From Gonium pectorale (taxonomy: Eukaryota; Chlorophyta; Chlorophyceae; Chlamydomonadales; Volvocaceae): a DNA stretch of 64,000 nucleotides. Position numbers and translations under genes: made by a program. Positions 33,779 through 48,700 of the stretch are shown here, one piece after another (position 1 is the stretch's first letter; every line of letters starts with the position of its first letter). Location of the stretch: the NCBI GenBank assembly GCA_001584585.1, contig LSYV01000003.1, positions 2,866,059-2,930,058 on the forward strand. Direction: 5' to 3'. The notes under the pieces were generated by a model. It saw only the letters and a list, made by a program, of their open reading frames with translations, was not told the origin of the DNA and searched no databases.

Positions 33779-36700
33779 TCATAGCACGCCCATGCCTCTC
33801 AATGCATTTCCCAGATCCCGCTCCGCACGCCGCGCTTCGTTTCGGAGGATCTCGATCAATGCTTGAAGTGTGTGGGCGTCCCATGGGTCTGTACTGCTCC
33901 AGCCTCCGCCAGACAGAGATTTACTGCGCCCTCCAGCCTCCCCGCTGCGGGCTCCGCTTGATGACAGCCCTGCGGGTCCGCCTCTGTGCCCCTTCAGCAC
34001 AGCGGCCACCGCTGCGGCTGGGTCCGCTGCCTCCGCCACCGCCGCCAGGAGCTGATCCCGCAGCGCTTCATCGTCGTCACAAGGCTGGGGCTCGGCCTAC
34101 ATGTCACAACAGTCGCCATCAAAGGGCAGGTTGCGGGGTTGGGTGGCGCACGCGGAGCTTGGATTGAGAGTCGCAGCGTGTAAACATACTAGGGGCGGGT
34201 TCAACGTGACGTCAACGCCGTTGCAGTCCCGCACCTGCTCCTGTGCTCCTGCGCCGGTTGCAGCCAGCGCCGCCTCGACCACTGACAGCAGCTCGCCCAC
34301 GCGCTGGGCTGCCGCCAGGGATGCCGCAGTGGCAGCTCCCTTCGCAGTATGACCGCCGGACAGGGGATTCTGCTGGTGCTCAGGTGACCCGCCGGCGGGG
34401 CCACCCGCATCCGGTCCCAAGAGGTGCTGCACATCCGCGAGCGACAAGCTGGTCAGCTCTGAGATGGCCAGGGCGGACATGCTGTTCGCTGCGGCCGCGC
34501 CGGCCCCGCCGCTCAGTGCCACGCGGCCTGCTGCTGCTGTCCGGGGGGCGCTTGCTGCGGGTGCTCCATGACCAGTGACGTATAGCCGGCTCGCCGCGAC
34601 GTCCTGGGCTGCGACGGCCTGCAGCAGCAGGCGCGCGACGCCTCGCAGCGCCTCCAGCAGCTCCGCAGAACGCCCGCGCACAATAGCAATAGATGAGCTT
34701 GCCCGCCGCCTTGCTGAGGTGCCCTGCCGGGCCATGTCGGCGAGCTGCCTCGTGGCCGTGGCCAGAGCCTTCCGCTCCTGAGGGGCAGGGTGTAGCACCG
34801 TGGGTCTGACTCGTAACGGCGGCTCACCTTGCCGTACAGAAGTGTATACATGCGACATGGACCTTACGTATTATTGCGCGAGTGAGACAATCGAGCATAG
34901 GCCCCTCGTAAGGGAAAGCCAACTTGCCTTCTCGAGGTCTGAAAGTGCAGAGCGCAGCGCCGCATCGCGCTTCGCAAGGTCAGCACGAAGCCGCATGCTG
35001 GCACGCCGCGCCGCCTCAAGCTCCTCAGTGCCGGCCTCGGCAGCCGCTGAAGCCTGCGCCGCGTCCAGCCGCTCACGGAGCTCCTTAATGACGGCGTCCT
35101 TGCGCGTGACGGTTGCTGCCAGGGTCTTGGCACGCGCCTCCGCAGCGGCCTCCCCACTTGCCGCGGATGCGCGTTGCTGTGCAGCGGCCTCCAGCTCATC
35201 CACGCGTCGCTTCAGGTCCCTGAATCAACGTTGGAAGCGCACACGAAAATGTCTGCGTGCGATTTATTGTCGTTATACTGCATGCAACCAAGCATTCTTG
35301 TTTCCTGCTTTGATTCACGGAGTGACGTACTTTGCCAGGGCCGACTTGCGCTCGAGGCCTGCTTTCGCGTCCCGCAGCTTGGTTTCTAGCGCCTGCCGTG
35401 CCGCCCGCTCGGCCTCCAGGCTGGATGCAGTGGCGCGCGCGCCTGCGGCCGCGGCCTCTAGAGCTGCAGCGAAAGGGTCTTCGTCCGCTGCTGCGGAAGA
35501 CATTGCGTACGACGGTGTGGCTGCGCCTCCTTGCTGAGCCAGGACCATGCCCTGAGACCGAAACGCAAATGGTGAAGATGGGCCGCCTTCCTTTGCTTAG
35601 ATGGAGGGTTTAGTCGAACTGAGCGCGGTCGCTTTTAACAGCAGAAGGCAGCCGTACTCAATGCCTTACCAACCATTGTACCCACCTGCAGGGCCTGAAC
35701 CGCCTTCTGGCGCCGTGCGCTCTCAGCACGGCTGGCTTTCAGCTGCTCCCGGCATGACGCCAGGTCAATAAGCAGCTGTTTGTGCTCATCCTTGGGGCAA
35801 CAAGGGGGTGGTTGAGCAGATTAGTTGCGAGCACCTCAAGTGCAGTACTGTCTAAACCTTGGCAGATCCCAGCGGGAACACCTGCCTGTGAGATGGCGTT
35901 GGCCCGGATGTGCTCGAGCTGCTCCGACGTTGCCCGTAGCTTGCCCCTCAGCCGGGCCATGGCGCCCCTCACGAGGCCCATTTGCGCCTCAACGCGAGTG
36001 CGAAGCGATTTCTCGAACGCGAGTTCGCGCTGCGCTGCTGCCAGGGCCTCGGCCCCACGAGCCAGCGCTAGGAGCTGCGAAGGAGCGAGCTGCTGCGGCC
36101 CGTACATGAGGTCCGGCGCCGAAGCTGTCGGAGGGAATGAGCCTGTTCCTGCCTGCTGCTGCAACGGCAATGGCTGCTGGAGCAAGGTCGGCACGTATAC
36201 CGGGGCGGGCTGAGCTGCTGCCGCAGGAGCCCTTCGACGGTTGATGGCTTTCCGGCCAGTCACGGCGCACGTGCGGCGGCCTCCACCGCCCTGGGAAGGC
36301 CTGTGGCAGCCCCTGGGCGCAGACCCGGGAGGCGCACCACCGCCGCTTGACTCCTCGCCTCGCGCACGGCGTGCACGGGCAGGGCTGCCGCCGACTAGCC
36401 CTCCCTCAAGGTAGGTGCGGATGCGCAGCTCCAGGCCGGCAATCTCTGCCGCCTTTTGGGCTTGATACTGGCTGCCCAGGGGAAATGCAGGGCCACGTGA
36501 GACAGGACCAAGCTGCAAATGTATGGACCTGATGTGCTATCTGTCATGCTTGCCAGATGTCTCCTGTCCGCGGTCTGATAGGGCAGTTGCTAGTCTGCGC
36601 TAGTCTTTTTAAGCTCACCTGAACTGCGCCTGCACTAGCTCGAGCTCACGGGCCAGGTTCACGCGCTCCGACTCCAGTATCGCCAGCCGCCGCCGCAGGT

Positions 36701-39700
36701 CCGCCTCTAACGCCTCCTGCCTGGCAGCTGCAGCTGCCTCTGCCGCACTCTCGCTAGCCGCAGCAGCAGCTGCGGCCCTGGCCGTAGCCTCCTCGGCCAT
36801 AGCGCGGCGTTCCTTCTCGATGAGCTGCTGCATTTCCTGCGCAGAAGGCCAACAACACCCAGCGTGTTGGTCACCACGCAGCAGATACGGCAGGTGCCTT
36901 CCCTCGCACACAGCAGGTCAGCTCGCTGACGCTCCTTCGGGCACTCCTCCGCTTGTACTGAGTTACAGGCGCTATGCTCCACCTGGATGTTTGCCATGTG
37001 CCGTGCGGTGAGCTGCTGTCGGTCGGAGTCCACTGCGGCCTGCAGCTCCTCCAGCTGCCCGTGCAGGGCCGCCAGCTCCCTCGCGAGGCCCTCACTGCGA
37101 CGCGTTGCCTCCCGGGTAGTTGCCTGTGTGAGGTCGACTGTCAGTGCCTGATACATCTCCCTCAAGGCAAGCACTGCGGGCACTGCCTGACTTTCCCCGC
37201 TTTCATTAGCACCACCCGCATGGTAACAGTTACTGGCGGGTTCGCGTTTCGGTCACTGCCTCTTGTGTCTCTGAGAGCAGCGACAATGGGTGCAAGCGCT
37301 GAACTACCTGGTGTAGCTGCTCATTTGCCTTCGCGTATGGCGCAGCTGGATGTGCTGGTGTCAAACCAAAAGGCGCCTTCCCTGACGACCCTGACTGCAT
37401 TACTCCGGACAGCCGTCGTACGGCGGCGCACACATAAAATGACATTGGATGCACGATTCCCGGGTGTACCTGGAGCACGGCCTTTTCGTTTTCCCACTCA
37501 GTCTTCTGCGAGTCCAGGTCGGCCTGCACGGTGGGCGGAAGAATGCACGTGACACATTTGTGATTCTTAGGGAAAGTGTGCTGACAGGCCAGGCGGCAAT
37601 TTCATAGGGGGCTAAAGCTCAACACTTGCCTGCAAATCCTTCAATGCCGACTGATGGCGCGCGAGGCGGGCGAGGGTTTTCCATCTCGTGATGGCTGAGC
37701 TCTTGCGCGCGGCTTGCCTAGCGGCCTCAACACCGGCCTGCGCTCGAGAAGGGTGCCGCGCTATAGTGTTACCGGTATGTTCATTGTCACCGAAGGCACA
37801 TGGAGCCGATTCGCGTCGCGGACGTCATTGATGGCATAGCGACGCCTTACATAGAGCATGCCCCAAGTACTCTACCCTTCCCATCGTACCTGCAGTGTTG
37901 TGACCTGCTCCTCGACCTGACGCAACGTTGCCCCCAGAGACGCCGTGTTCGCCACGGCAGCCTCGGCTGCGGCCAGCTTGGCGCTCAAGCCATTAATCCG
38001 GCCCGTTGCTACTGAGGCTGCCTCCGCAGCGCGGCGTTCAGCTGCTGAGAGCCGCACCTCCAGGTCGTTCAGTAGCTGCAATCGGCCCTAGGGGGAGCAC
38101 GCCCAAGAGGCAAGGAAATTAGTATGTACAGAAATTCACCATGACTGCATTACTACTGTGCAAGGGATGCCATGCGCTTGCACAGCGGCATGTAACATAT
38201 ACGCAGGCAAGCGTTTGCCATGTACAAAACTATGCACAATGCAGTCACGTGCATGCGTACCCGCTCTGCGTGCTGCAGGCGCAGCCGTAGCGAGTCCGCC
38301 TCCTCTCGCCAAGTTGCTGCTCGCTCTTCAGATCGCTCAGCTGCCGCACGAGCTGACGCTGCAGATGAGTGCGCCTGAGAGGGACATGACACCATGACTT
38401 AAAATACGTGAAGTGCAACTGAATCATGCCAGGCATATGGCTTGCAAACGTCTCCTTCCACCTCCACTAGTGCTTCACACTAGCCGTCGCCCCTGGCATA
38501 TCCTCACCTCCAACAGGTCGCTCCGCAGCCGGTTCTCAATATCGCCCACCTGCAATGACGCCATGCTTAATGGGCATTAGGTGCAAGCAAGCAAGAGGAC
38601 GATGGCATGAATTGGTGGTACCGGTATGCTCTCGCCTTAGGGTGGCGACCTTGGTGCCGTGGAACATGCCAATACGCTTACCTGCTGCTGTGCACTGTTA
38701 TGACTCTCGCGCAGAGACACCAGCAGCCGTGCGCGTTCCCCTTTCTCCTGAGCAATCATGGCCTGCGAAAGGGCACAGTGAGCCACGCCGTGTGCATCTG
38801 TTCCTCGAGAGAAGGGAGCTGTACCTGCAAGACTGCAGGCCCGATGCCAAACAAAAACCTTCCCAACATCCCACCTTCAAAGCTGCAACCTCCTCCTGGA
38901 GTGACGCTGCCGAAGCTGCAGCCTGCGCCCGCTCGGTCTCCAGCTGTCGCTGGAGAGTCTCAGCTCGAGCGATGGCTTCCGCGGCTAGTGCATTGGAGGC
39001 CTGGACCTCGCCACTGCCTGTCTCAAGCTCCCGGCGTGCAGCCTCGGTCCCAGACAAGGAAGCCTGAAGCCTGTGCAGAGGAATGTATGTAGGTAGAATG
39101 ACAAGCTGTCACACTGCATTATGCCTGTTACTTTGAACGACAGCCACACCGAGCCAACGCAGGAAGGGCACTGCGCCACGATCCACGAGAGGCTGCACCT
39201 GTCGATCTCAGCTCTGCAGCGGCGAATCTCGTCTTCGGCCTGCTGCCCGGTGGCCGTGCGTCGCTCAGACGCCGCCGCCTCCCGCGCTGCCAGCGAAGCC
39301 GTGAGGAGCGAAAGTTGCCCACCGAGTTCCTTGCTCCGCTGCTTCCATTTGTCGGCGCGGTCCCGCTGCTTCACTGCTGCAGCCGTCAGGGCCGCAATCT
39401 GAATCTGCGCTACAGCTGCAGGGACGCGGTGATGGAAGGTGACAAGGGGGGCTATATCGTGCGGACTGGCAATCTTATCATGGCATCATATTGTCAACAT
39501 GCGCCTTAGCAACGTCCCAAAACCGCCACATGATACTGCTAATTCCGTCCTGGCACGCCGCCCTACCAAGCGCATCAGCGTTATCTGCAGCAGCCGTCGC
39601 CTTCAGTTCGCTGCCCCCATTTGCATCCGAAGAGCTGTCCTCTGATGTTGCGACGCGGGAGGTGGTAGCCTCCTGCAAACGAAAAGATACACCCATGTCA

Positions 39701-42700
39701 TCGGCCAAGCAATGGATATATCCGCGCAGTGTTCTGTGGTCGAGTGTACGGTACAAACCTGCGCAGCCTTGTCCAGCTGGCCCTTTAAGAGCTCCAGTGT
39801 TGTATCCATCGTCCGTAGCTCATTCAGCAGGGCCCCAGCTACCTGCAGGGCGAAAGCTTAGCAGCAGGCCTTGGGTATAAGACACCCAAACTCGTCATTA
39901 CCTCTCGGACATCGTGCACTACAGCTCCGGACGCCGCCGCTGCTTGCAGCTTGTCGCACACGCCGTGCAGCCCGGCGATGCTGCCCTCGAGGACTGCTGA
40001 CAGGTGCAGGGCACCCTGCACGTATGGCCCCTGCGGGATCCCGGGTCAGCTTTGGAAGTGCCACGTGAAGTCTACTCAGCGGACGGAAACCTACCGGTTC
40101 CGTCCATGCATGGGCGTGCTGCTTGTGTTGCAGTTCCTTGATAGTCTCCTGGTACCCCAGCGCTTCCTCCTCCAGGCGGCCGCAACGCTGGCAGAGCTCC
40201 TCGCGTTGTTCCGTAAGGACTGTGCACTCGTGCTTAAGCTTGTACAGCTCATCGAGAACGCCGGTGCCAAGTGACCCACGGGTCGGTGAGCTGGTGGCGG
40301 GGCCCACAAGTGCCCCGCTCGTCTCGGATCCTGGCCCTCTGGATGCGGTACGGCTGTCTGAATCAGCAGCACCTGCAGATGATGGCACACCGGTAAAGGT
40401 ATGTACTGGCGGTAGATGGCAACAGGTCCAGCGCTGGAGAAGGCCCTACAAGCAGACGCCTGGCGTACCCTGCGCGGCCTTGGACTTGCCCTCCTTAGCC
40501 GAGATGGCGCCCGCGTGCAGCGCATCCGAGAGCTGCTGCAAGACGCCACTGAGTGCTCCGGGAGCCAAGCGGTCTAGGCCAGGGCTCTGGCCCGGTGTCG
40601 ATGGACGGTCCATTGGGCTGTTCGACCTTACTGACGGCGGAACGGGAAGCTCAATTGACACCCCCTGCTGATTGAGTCGCCGCAACATGCTGTTTGCCCA
40701 GCTTACAGCCGAGGCTATCTCTGCGTTCGCAGATGCCAGCTGATCCTGTGTAGATAGGAAACCAGTGTGTTGGCCCGTAACGCCACCAGGCCGCAAGGAT
40801 CCTCCAGGTCATACGCTAGCACAGACACTAGGACTGACCTCCTTCATGAGTAACACAGGGCTGGATTGAAAGTCGCTCACCTTCAAACGGTCGACAGCAG
40901 GACTGCTGCTCTGTGGGGCAGGCTTGGCTGCTGGAGGTCGGGGGGGATCCGACCGGACGCGAGCGGCAGCATTTGCCTCAGCCAAAGCTCCTGCGTGCAA
41001 GTAAGCCGTGTAGCTGTCACGGATATATGTAACAGCGGTCCGCAGCATATCGCGTTCCCTACCCTGGAGTCTCTCAGCCTCCGCTTGGCTTCGGGCAAGC
41101 TCCACCCGCAGCTGCGATATCTGCCTCGCCAGGTGCTCTGTTTCCGGCGCGTCTGCCTCGGTTCGGCTGTCGGGCCCCGGCACGCCGCTCGCGGACCTGC
41201 GAGGCCCTGCCGTACCAGCTGCAGCTCCCTGAAGAGGCACGCACGTGAATTGCACTTGTGGGCCACGTAAGCGTTCAATCACCTTCAGCAAACGACACCT
41301 GAGAGCCGGCCATACGATGCAGAGCCTGTGCGGGCGTGCGTGTATTCCTTTTGCGTGATCTATACCTCGCTGAGCAGATTAGTTTACCCGTAGACGCACC
41401 CGGACAGGGGACATCGATCGTCCGCGGGCGTGCTTAGCGGCTGATCCTGGCGCACCGCCGCCTGAGGCCTGGACAGACCTGCCCCCAGCTTCTTGAGGGA
41501 AAGCTCTGCGCCGCAACTCCTCCAGCGATTTTGCCTTTGCGCTGAGCTGCTCCTTAAGTTCAGCAATGCGCTCATCGCGCTGAAGCAGTTTTTGGCGCAA
41601 ATCCAGCTCACTCCTGCAGGCAGCACACGCATGTGACCGCACGGAGTGAGGGGCAAACTGTACGAAGCATATTCACATGCCGGGTGCCGGCGCAGGTGAT
41701 GTGCACTGATGCGAACATGGCGCACTTGCATTGCTTGCAATGAGAGGCATGCGATACGTACGACCCTTGCCTGGCAGCTGCACGCATCTTGCGTACGGCG
41801 TCCGCTTCGGCCATCTTTGCCCGTACCACCTCCCTGGAGAGCGAAGCCAGACCTTGCGCCGGCTGTTCGGCAGACTGCCGTGCAGGGCCAACCGCCCTAC
41901 AGAGAGCAGCACATCGAGACCAATGCGTTCTTAGGCGACGCCGTTTGCGCACAGCCGCATGGGGTATCCTGGTACAGCTATTAGAAAATCACCATATCAA
42001 CGACACAAATTAGACTCACTGCTCACCCAGTTAGGGGAGCACGCCGCGACCTGGTTGGCGTGGCGCTGATTGGGCGACCAACTGGGAGTGCGTTTGCACC
42101 AGCTCCCGAACTTGCCGCTGCTTTTTCAATTCGCACTAGCGTAGCCTCCAGCGACGCCACGGCTGCACCTGTGACGTCGCGAATGTCCTGCAGTTCGCCT
42201 ATCTGCGCCTCGGCGGCAGTCAGCGCGTCCTGCACAATGGGATTGCAGGTTGCCGGGTGCGATCTGATTACGACGTTGGGGCAACAAGCAGTTGTGGGCC
42301 AAAGTAGCATGAAGCACAAGGAATCCCAACTGAATAGAGGCGCGCGGGCCCGCCTGGCTCTCTTGCGCACCCACCTGCAGGGCATCTATCTGCAGTGTGA
42401 GCTCCGTGACCTTGCGTTCAGCTTTCAGCGCGCGGTTCTCTGCTCCCTGAAGCTGTGCCTTGTCCACCTGCGCGGATGACTCCGTCGGCTCTTGCATGTA
42501 TCCAGCAAATTTTCTACCATCAAGCCCGGGGTTGCGAAAGACTTCACCTGCCCGGTTGTTGCCTCTGATACTCGTTTCTCGACCTCAGCGTCGGCTGCAA
42601 GCACCATGTCGGCGAACCGCTCCTGGGCCTGCTCAATATCTGCAGGCCAGAGCCCATGGAGGGCATATGTTTGCAAGCAGGGAGGCGTAGAAGGGTCTGC

Positions 42701-45700
42701 ATAACCATACACGCAGCATCAATGCGCGGAAAGCATACTTCGTTCCCATGACCTTACAAACGCTAAGTCACCTTTGACTGCCATCTCCCTTGTCGCAGCC
42801 AGCCTCTCCTGTAAGCCACGATGGTATGACAAAGCATAGAGTGAAGGGGGTACGAACGCGAAAGAAGATCTCATTCATCAGAGCACAACGTCCCAGTGCG
42901 TATCTTATTGCAACGCCTTGAAATTCCTTACCTGCATCTCTCGAATCTCTCTTAGCAGCGATTGCCGGTCGTGCTCGTGAGCCTCGCTTAGTTGCTCCTT
43001 GAGCGCTACGAGTGCAGCTGTCCCCTCTGCCCGCACTTGTGATAGCAGAAGCTCGGAGGCAGCCAGCTGGGCCTGCATGCACGCAACGATACTCAGCGCC
43101 ATGCCCCGGCGGGCACCGTGCAACGATCAAGCCACCTACCTGAAGTTCTTGGAGATCTGATTCCCTTCGTTCGCAAGCCTACAGCGGCAGTGACGGCCCT
43201 GTTGTGCTAGCACGGACAGGACTCAGCTCCTGCTGGAGCGCCGTCAACGTATATGCGCACCTGTCTTGCGCGAAGGGCCGCCTCCTGGAGCCGGAACGTC
43301 TCGCTTGACTGTGCGGCAATTTGTGCAGACAGCCTGGCAACTTCTACGCTGAGTCCGCTAGCAGCACTGAGGCCAGGCGCTGTGCCCGTGCTGGAGGGAC
43401 AAGTGCAGGCCTGCGTTTTGATGAAACCGGTGCGGCTACGGTTATTGGGAGATACTATCGCATTTGCTGCAATGACACCAGCGTCGCCAACACTCACATG
43501 TTGCTGCATGAACTTATCGTTTGCGTCTTCAGACACCCTTAGGGCTGATGTGAGGTTTGCCACGAGTAGACCCAAACCATCGCCGCGGTGCTTGGCGGCT
43601 GCCAAGGCTGCCTGCAGCTGTGATTCAGACAGCTTCAGAGCACACACCTGTAGAAGGGAAGGCAAGCCGCTCATAGCTACAGGCTTAGGCGTGGGCTGTG
43701 CATTTGGCACAATCCGCACCTCACGCGCCAGTGCCATGGTCTTGTCTTTTGCATCTGGCTTCGCCAGGAGCGACGCAACCTGCCCGTCCCAGTACTGGCG
43801 AATGGCCAAGTCTCGCTGCGCCAGAGCAGCTTCGGGGCCCAGATGCAGCGCCTGTGAATGTTGAAGGCGGCATTGCCCTGTGAAACTGACCCCTCTGGTG
43901 GAGACGGCAATGCCGCTATGGCAACTAACCTCCGCGGACCCTGACGCCTCCATTTCCGCTGCGGCCAGGCGCGCCACTAGTTCTTTCTTCTCTGCTGCAG
44001 CCGCGGCAGCCTGCCGCTGTAGTAATGCCAGCTTTTTGTGCACTGCATCTAGCGCTGCCTCCGCACCAGCAGCCTGTAAATTTACGGAGAAGACGGCCAG
44101 GCTCAACAGGCTGGACACGAACGGCGCCTTAATACGTACGTATCCATCCACACTTACTTGGGATGTGGCCGCGACCATCTTTGCGGTTGTAGCCTACATA
44201 CGGGCGGAAGAACAATTAAAGAAGCCGCGTATCAGAGGGCACGCTTTCTTAACATTCGCAATTGCCATTTCCCATGGGTTTTTATTGGTTTTTCCAAAGC
44301 TTTCCCGCATACCTGAAGCCTGTCGCTTAGCACCGAAAGCTGCTTGTCTTGGAGAGCTACGTGCTCCAGTGCATGGACGGCGGCCTCTTCTGTGTGGCGC
44401 GACAGGGAACGCTCCAGAAGCTGGGCCCGCGCCTGCAATCGACATACAAGTATGCTATTGTTCAGAATGTACAGGTGTTCTAATTTCCAAAACCGCAAAA
44501 GCATTGCAGTTGAACAAGGAGATCAGGCTAAGTGACCCATGGGTCACATACACCTGTCCGAACGGCACTTTCTTTCGTCGAGGAAACCCCCCACCTGGGC
44601 GATCTGCCATTCACCGGACCGCTGCTCAAGTGCCATCTGCAGCTGTTTTACTCTATTCCAGGCCCACCGGCTCTCGGCGTGGTACACACGCGCGTCTGTC
44701 GCGGCTGATAGGTATGACCGCTCAGACTCCAGCGCAAGTGCCTGCGCAAGTTTGGATATCAGATTGTAGTTACTTAAGAAGTAATGGCTCGGGCTAGTGC
44801 TGCTGACGCGAGGACGCAATGGAGCTGGCATTCAGGGTGCGTGCAAGCCCGAACCAAGCGCACCTTGAGGCGCTGCAAGACGGCCAGTATCCACCCACTC
44901 GAGGGGGCTGGTGCGCTGGAGGTTGGCATGGCCTCGAGGCCAAGGTCCTGCTCTTGTCCAGGGATCGGCTGCTGCGAGGGGACTGGCTGAGTCCTCGCCT
45001 CAATCCAGACAACCAAGTCGTCAAGAGCTGCCTACGAAAGGATTGTCGTTCGTGAGCATTTTCCGGTCGGCCAGTCCCACCACCATCTGTTACCTGGAAT
45101 CGGTCAAGGCGGAAGGACTGTGTCGATTGAGCCACGGCAATGCTGCTCTCCGCACGAGCCTGGCGAATAGCTGCCGCCCCTTCCTCGCGCTCTCTGCATA
45201 GGCAGTAGAAGGCGCGATTCAGCGTCCTAAGGGCCAAGGGAAGGGCGCCCAGCCCAATAAAGCACCAAGATGTGGCCCCAATATGTACGATACGGCCGTA
45301 CCTAGCAAGCTGTTCAATGTGCCGAGACTGACACTCGTTCAGTGCTCTGCGCAGAGCCTCCAAATCAGCCTCCAGAGACGCCATCCGCTGTTGCCGATCG
45401 TCCAGCTCTCGCGCTGTGCGCAAGGCAGCAGCTTCCCTGGAAGCAGGATTTGAGCACACAGCACAGAAGACGATCACAGGAGCACGCAAGAACCGACGCA
45501 AGTGACCTGATAAGGGCACGCACCGAGAGCGGACGTCCGAGCGGACAGCGGCGAGTTCCGCTTCTAGGGTATAACGGGTGGACGTCGCGGCGGTGAGCTG
45601 CTGCTCCAGTCGCGCCACTTGCTCGTTCAGCTCGGCAATCTCCGATTGCAACTGCTGTGCCAGCGAGTTGCTTCCCTCAGCGTCAGCCTGACCGTAAAGG

Positions 45701-48700
45701 GACGATGGGTGCCCGTAGACCACGGGGGTTTGGAGGCAGCATAACGGAACCCTTGTGAAGCGCTTGCCATACATGATACAGAGCCGCAGGTGGCAGACTC
45801 ACCAGGAGGCCTTGTGCACGCTGCTCCAGCACCGTCTCCCGGGATATCATGGCAGACAGCTGAGCTGTCAGTGAGACGACACGCTGTTCGCGCTCTCCTG
45901 CGTTGCCAGCCTGTGGGCATTGCAGGGACAACTTTGGCTTCGGGGCTTATGCAAGGTGCCGCTTACACTCCCCACCAGTGCAATCAGCATTGCATCGTTT
46001 ACATCTCGCCAGCGCAAGACAAGACACGGCAATGAGTGCGTCCGTACCTGCAATACTTCGATGGTCTCCATCATCAGGGACACCTGTGAGCGCCTCTCTT
46101 GCGCCTCGTGCTTGGCAAGCTCAGCCGCCCTGGTGCAGTAAGGGGCGCGTCAGCCCAAACCCTCTAGTTTCGCGCCCAGCATTTGTATATGCCGACGTAC
46201 CGATTTGCTTGACGGACAGCGTCCTCTGCTGCACGCTTCTCGTCCCGGGCCTTCAGCCGCACTTGCCGGAGCTCGGCTGCGCAGGAGTCCAGTTGAGCCT
46301 GCGCACCCGCAGCATATTTCTCATGAAGCTCACTGCTGGCAACACGGTGCACAACCCTAGCAGTTCTGGCAGGTGCTCAGACGTAGAACTCCTGAGCTGC
46401 CAACTTACCCTCGCTTCCGAGTGCTCAGCTCGTAGGTTGCCAAGTTGCACTTCCAGCTCGCGCGCTTTCGATTCTGCCTCGTCCGCGGCCCTTTGCATCT
46501 CGCTGATCCTTCTGTTCAAAAGCGTTACCTCCTTGCTCATGGCACAACGAACCTGCATGCAGGACCCCGCAACGTGTACCGTATGTCGATCTCATCAGCT
46601 CATGCGCTCGACTTGCACTCCAGCAGTGTCTTCCATCGCCGCGCGCACCTCAATAGCCTTGCGGGCGGCAGCGTCCTCTTTGGCAGCGACGTCGCGCTCG
46701 CAAGCCGCCAGGCGCTCAGCCGCCATGTCAAGCTCCCGGGATGATTCAGCCAGCTGCTGCTGTAGACGAGCCGCCTCAAGGTCAGACGCCGCCTTCGCGT
46801 CCCTGCGAGGTTCGAAGCGCGTTGTCATAAACAGCCAACTGCAAGACCCGCAAAGCATTGTACCAGGACTTCTAAACACGGCCGTAACCGTTCCGTCCGC
46901 ACAGCCTACTCCGCTGACCTGCAAGCCCGTAGCTCAGCTTCCGTGGCGCCCAACCGGCGTTGCACATCCGCATACTGCTGCTGGAAGGGTTGTTTAGGAT
47001 CCGGCATCGCCTGCACAGATGGAAAGGCTACGATGGCGTCTATCCAAAGCGGTTTGCGGTAAGGCACGGCAAACGTGGATGGGAACCTCATGGACTTCGG
47101 TGCTTGCCACTTCCTGACCACGCGCGCACCTGCTGCAGCAGAGCCAGCTCCCTTTGGGCCGAAGCTGTCTCGGCCTGCGCCTGCTCAGCGACATCCACCA
47201 AGCGGGCTATGACCTGCAGGGGACCGTATCACTCAGCTCAGCTACAGCAAGCCCTGCTGGTGCTGCAAGGCATATCATGCCACGCACCTGCTGCTTCCGT
47301 GCCAGTTCTGCTGCCTGTTGCCGGAGCTTGTCCTCGAGCTGGGGGTCAAGAATAACCGCGTCTTGGGGTGGCCTCAACAGGAGTCCTTCAACCCTTGGCG
47401 CAGCCGACCCGACTGGAGCTTGGGAGGCATCCGAGGCATCGCCCACCCTCTTTACGGCGTTCATGTGGGTGACTGCCAGCGCGCCGCCGTAAACTTGGGC
47501 CTCACGGAGTGCTTGCTCACACTCCCGCAACTGTAGCCTGTCCAGGTGTAGGAACGTCACACAAATTTGCTTAACAACCTGCACTGTGAATTTCCGAGGC
47601 TGTCTATGTGAATGAAATGGGACGCACCTCAGCTCTGCCACCTGTATATTGGCGCGCTTAGCTGCCTGCTGTACCAGAGCCAGTTCTGAGCGCAGCCGTG
47701 ATTCCCGGCGGACCGCAGCATCCGCCTCCGAAGCAGAGCGGGCCAACGCCTGGACCGCGTCGCCTCCGCGGGCGCCTAGCCGTGACACGGACTCCTCCAG
47801 CGTCTTGATGCGCAGGGACCCCTCTTCACGAGCAGCGCGCACCTATAGTTACCGTTGGGGAGGACGATTAGCTACCCTGTGACAGTAATGTCGCACCCAG
47901 TTCAATGGTAACTGCCCAGACAGAGCAAAACGGCTATTTGGGCTGGAAAGGAGAGAAGGCTGGGAAGGCGGAAACCTTGTAGCCAACAGGACGGCTCACC
48001 TCCGCCTCCAAGCGATCCCGCTCCCACTCAGCTTCCCGCCGGACGCGCGCCGCTTCCTCCTCAGCATCGGCGGCTGCCTGCAAAGCTTGAAGCAGGCGCG
48101 CCTGCATTACTGCCACAGCCGTTTCTGCGGCATCCAGCGCTTTCTCCAGCTCTTGCTCGCGGCTCACGACAGCATCGGGGCCATGTGTTGCAACGCCAGC
48201 ACCAACCCCAGGGCAAGCCTCGTGCTGTAGCCCAGCTTCTGGGTTGGGACGTGTGGAGGAATCTCCGTCCGGCCCCGAAAGCTGAGCGCCAGGGATATAG
48301 GCATGGTCAAGAAGGACAGGGAGCACCTGCAGGCCAAGGGAGGTCGTCGCTAACTCCCGTACATGGGTACTTGGTGTAATGGTGATTGCCCACTCCAAGT
48401 TCATATCCCACCTCAGGCTGGGTTGCTGCCATGTGGTCGGCCAGTCGCTGCAGTTGTTGCTGTAGGTAGGACAGCTCCGCGGAATGCATGTCCTGCAGGG
48501 CAATGGTCCGCGTACAAGGGTCTGAGAGCCGGCAGCGTTGCGATGTGGTTTAGAGGGCGGTGCATCATAGGAAGGGAGCTCTCCATCCAATCACACACCT
48601 GAAGCTGCCCCAACTTCGCCTTCGCGGCGTCCACCTCCGCACGCGCCACCTGCAAAATGACGGAACACATTGGTAAGCTCTCGCACGTGACGGATTGCGT

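Noticed and set aside
45903..46997. 364-codon + strand open frame
   Set aside because: It overlaps many coiled-coil exons and their splice sites on the minus strand; its composition is a Ser/Ala/Cys shadow of heptad sequence.
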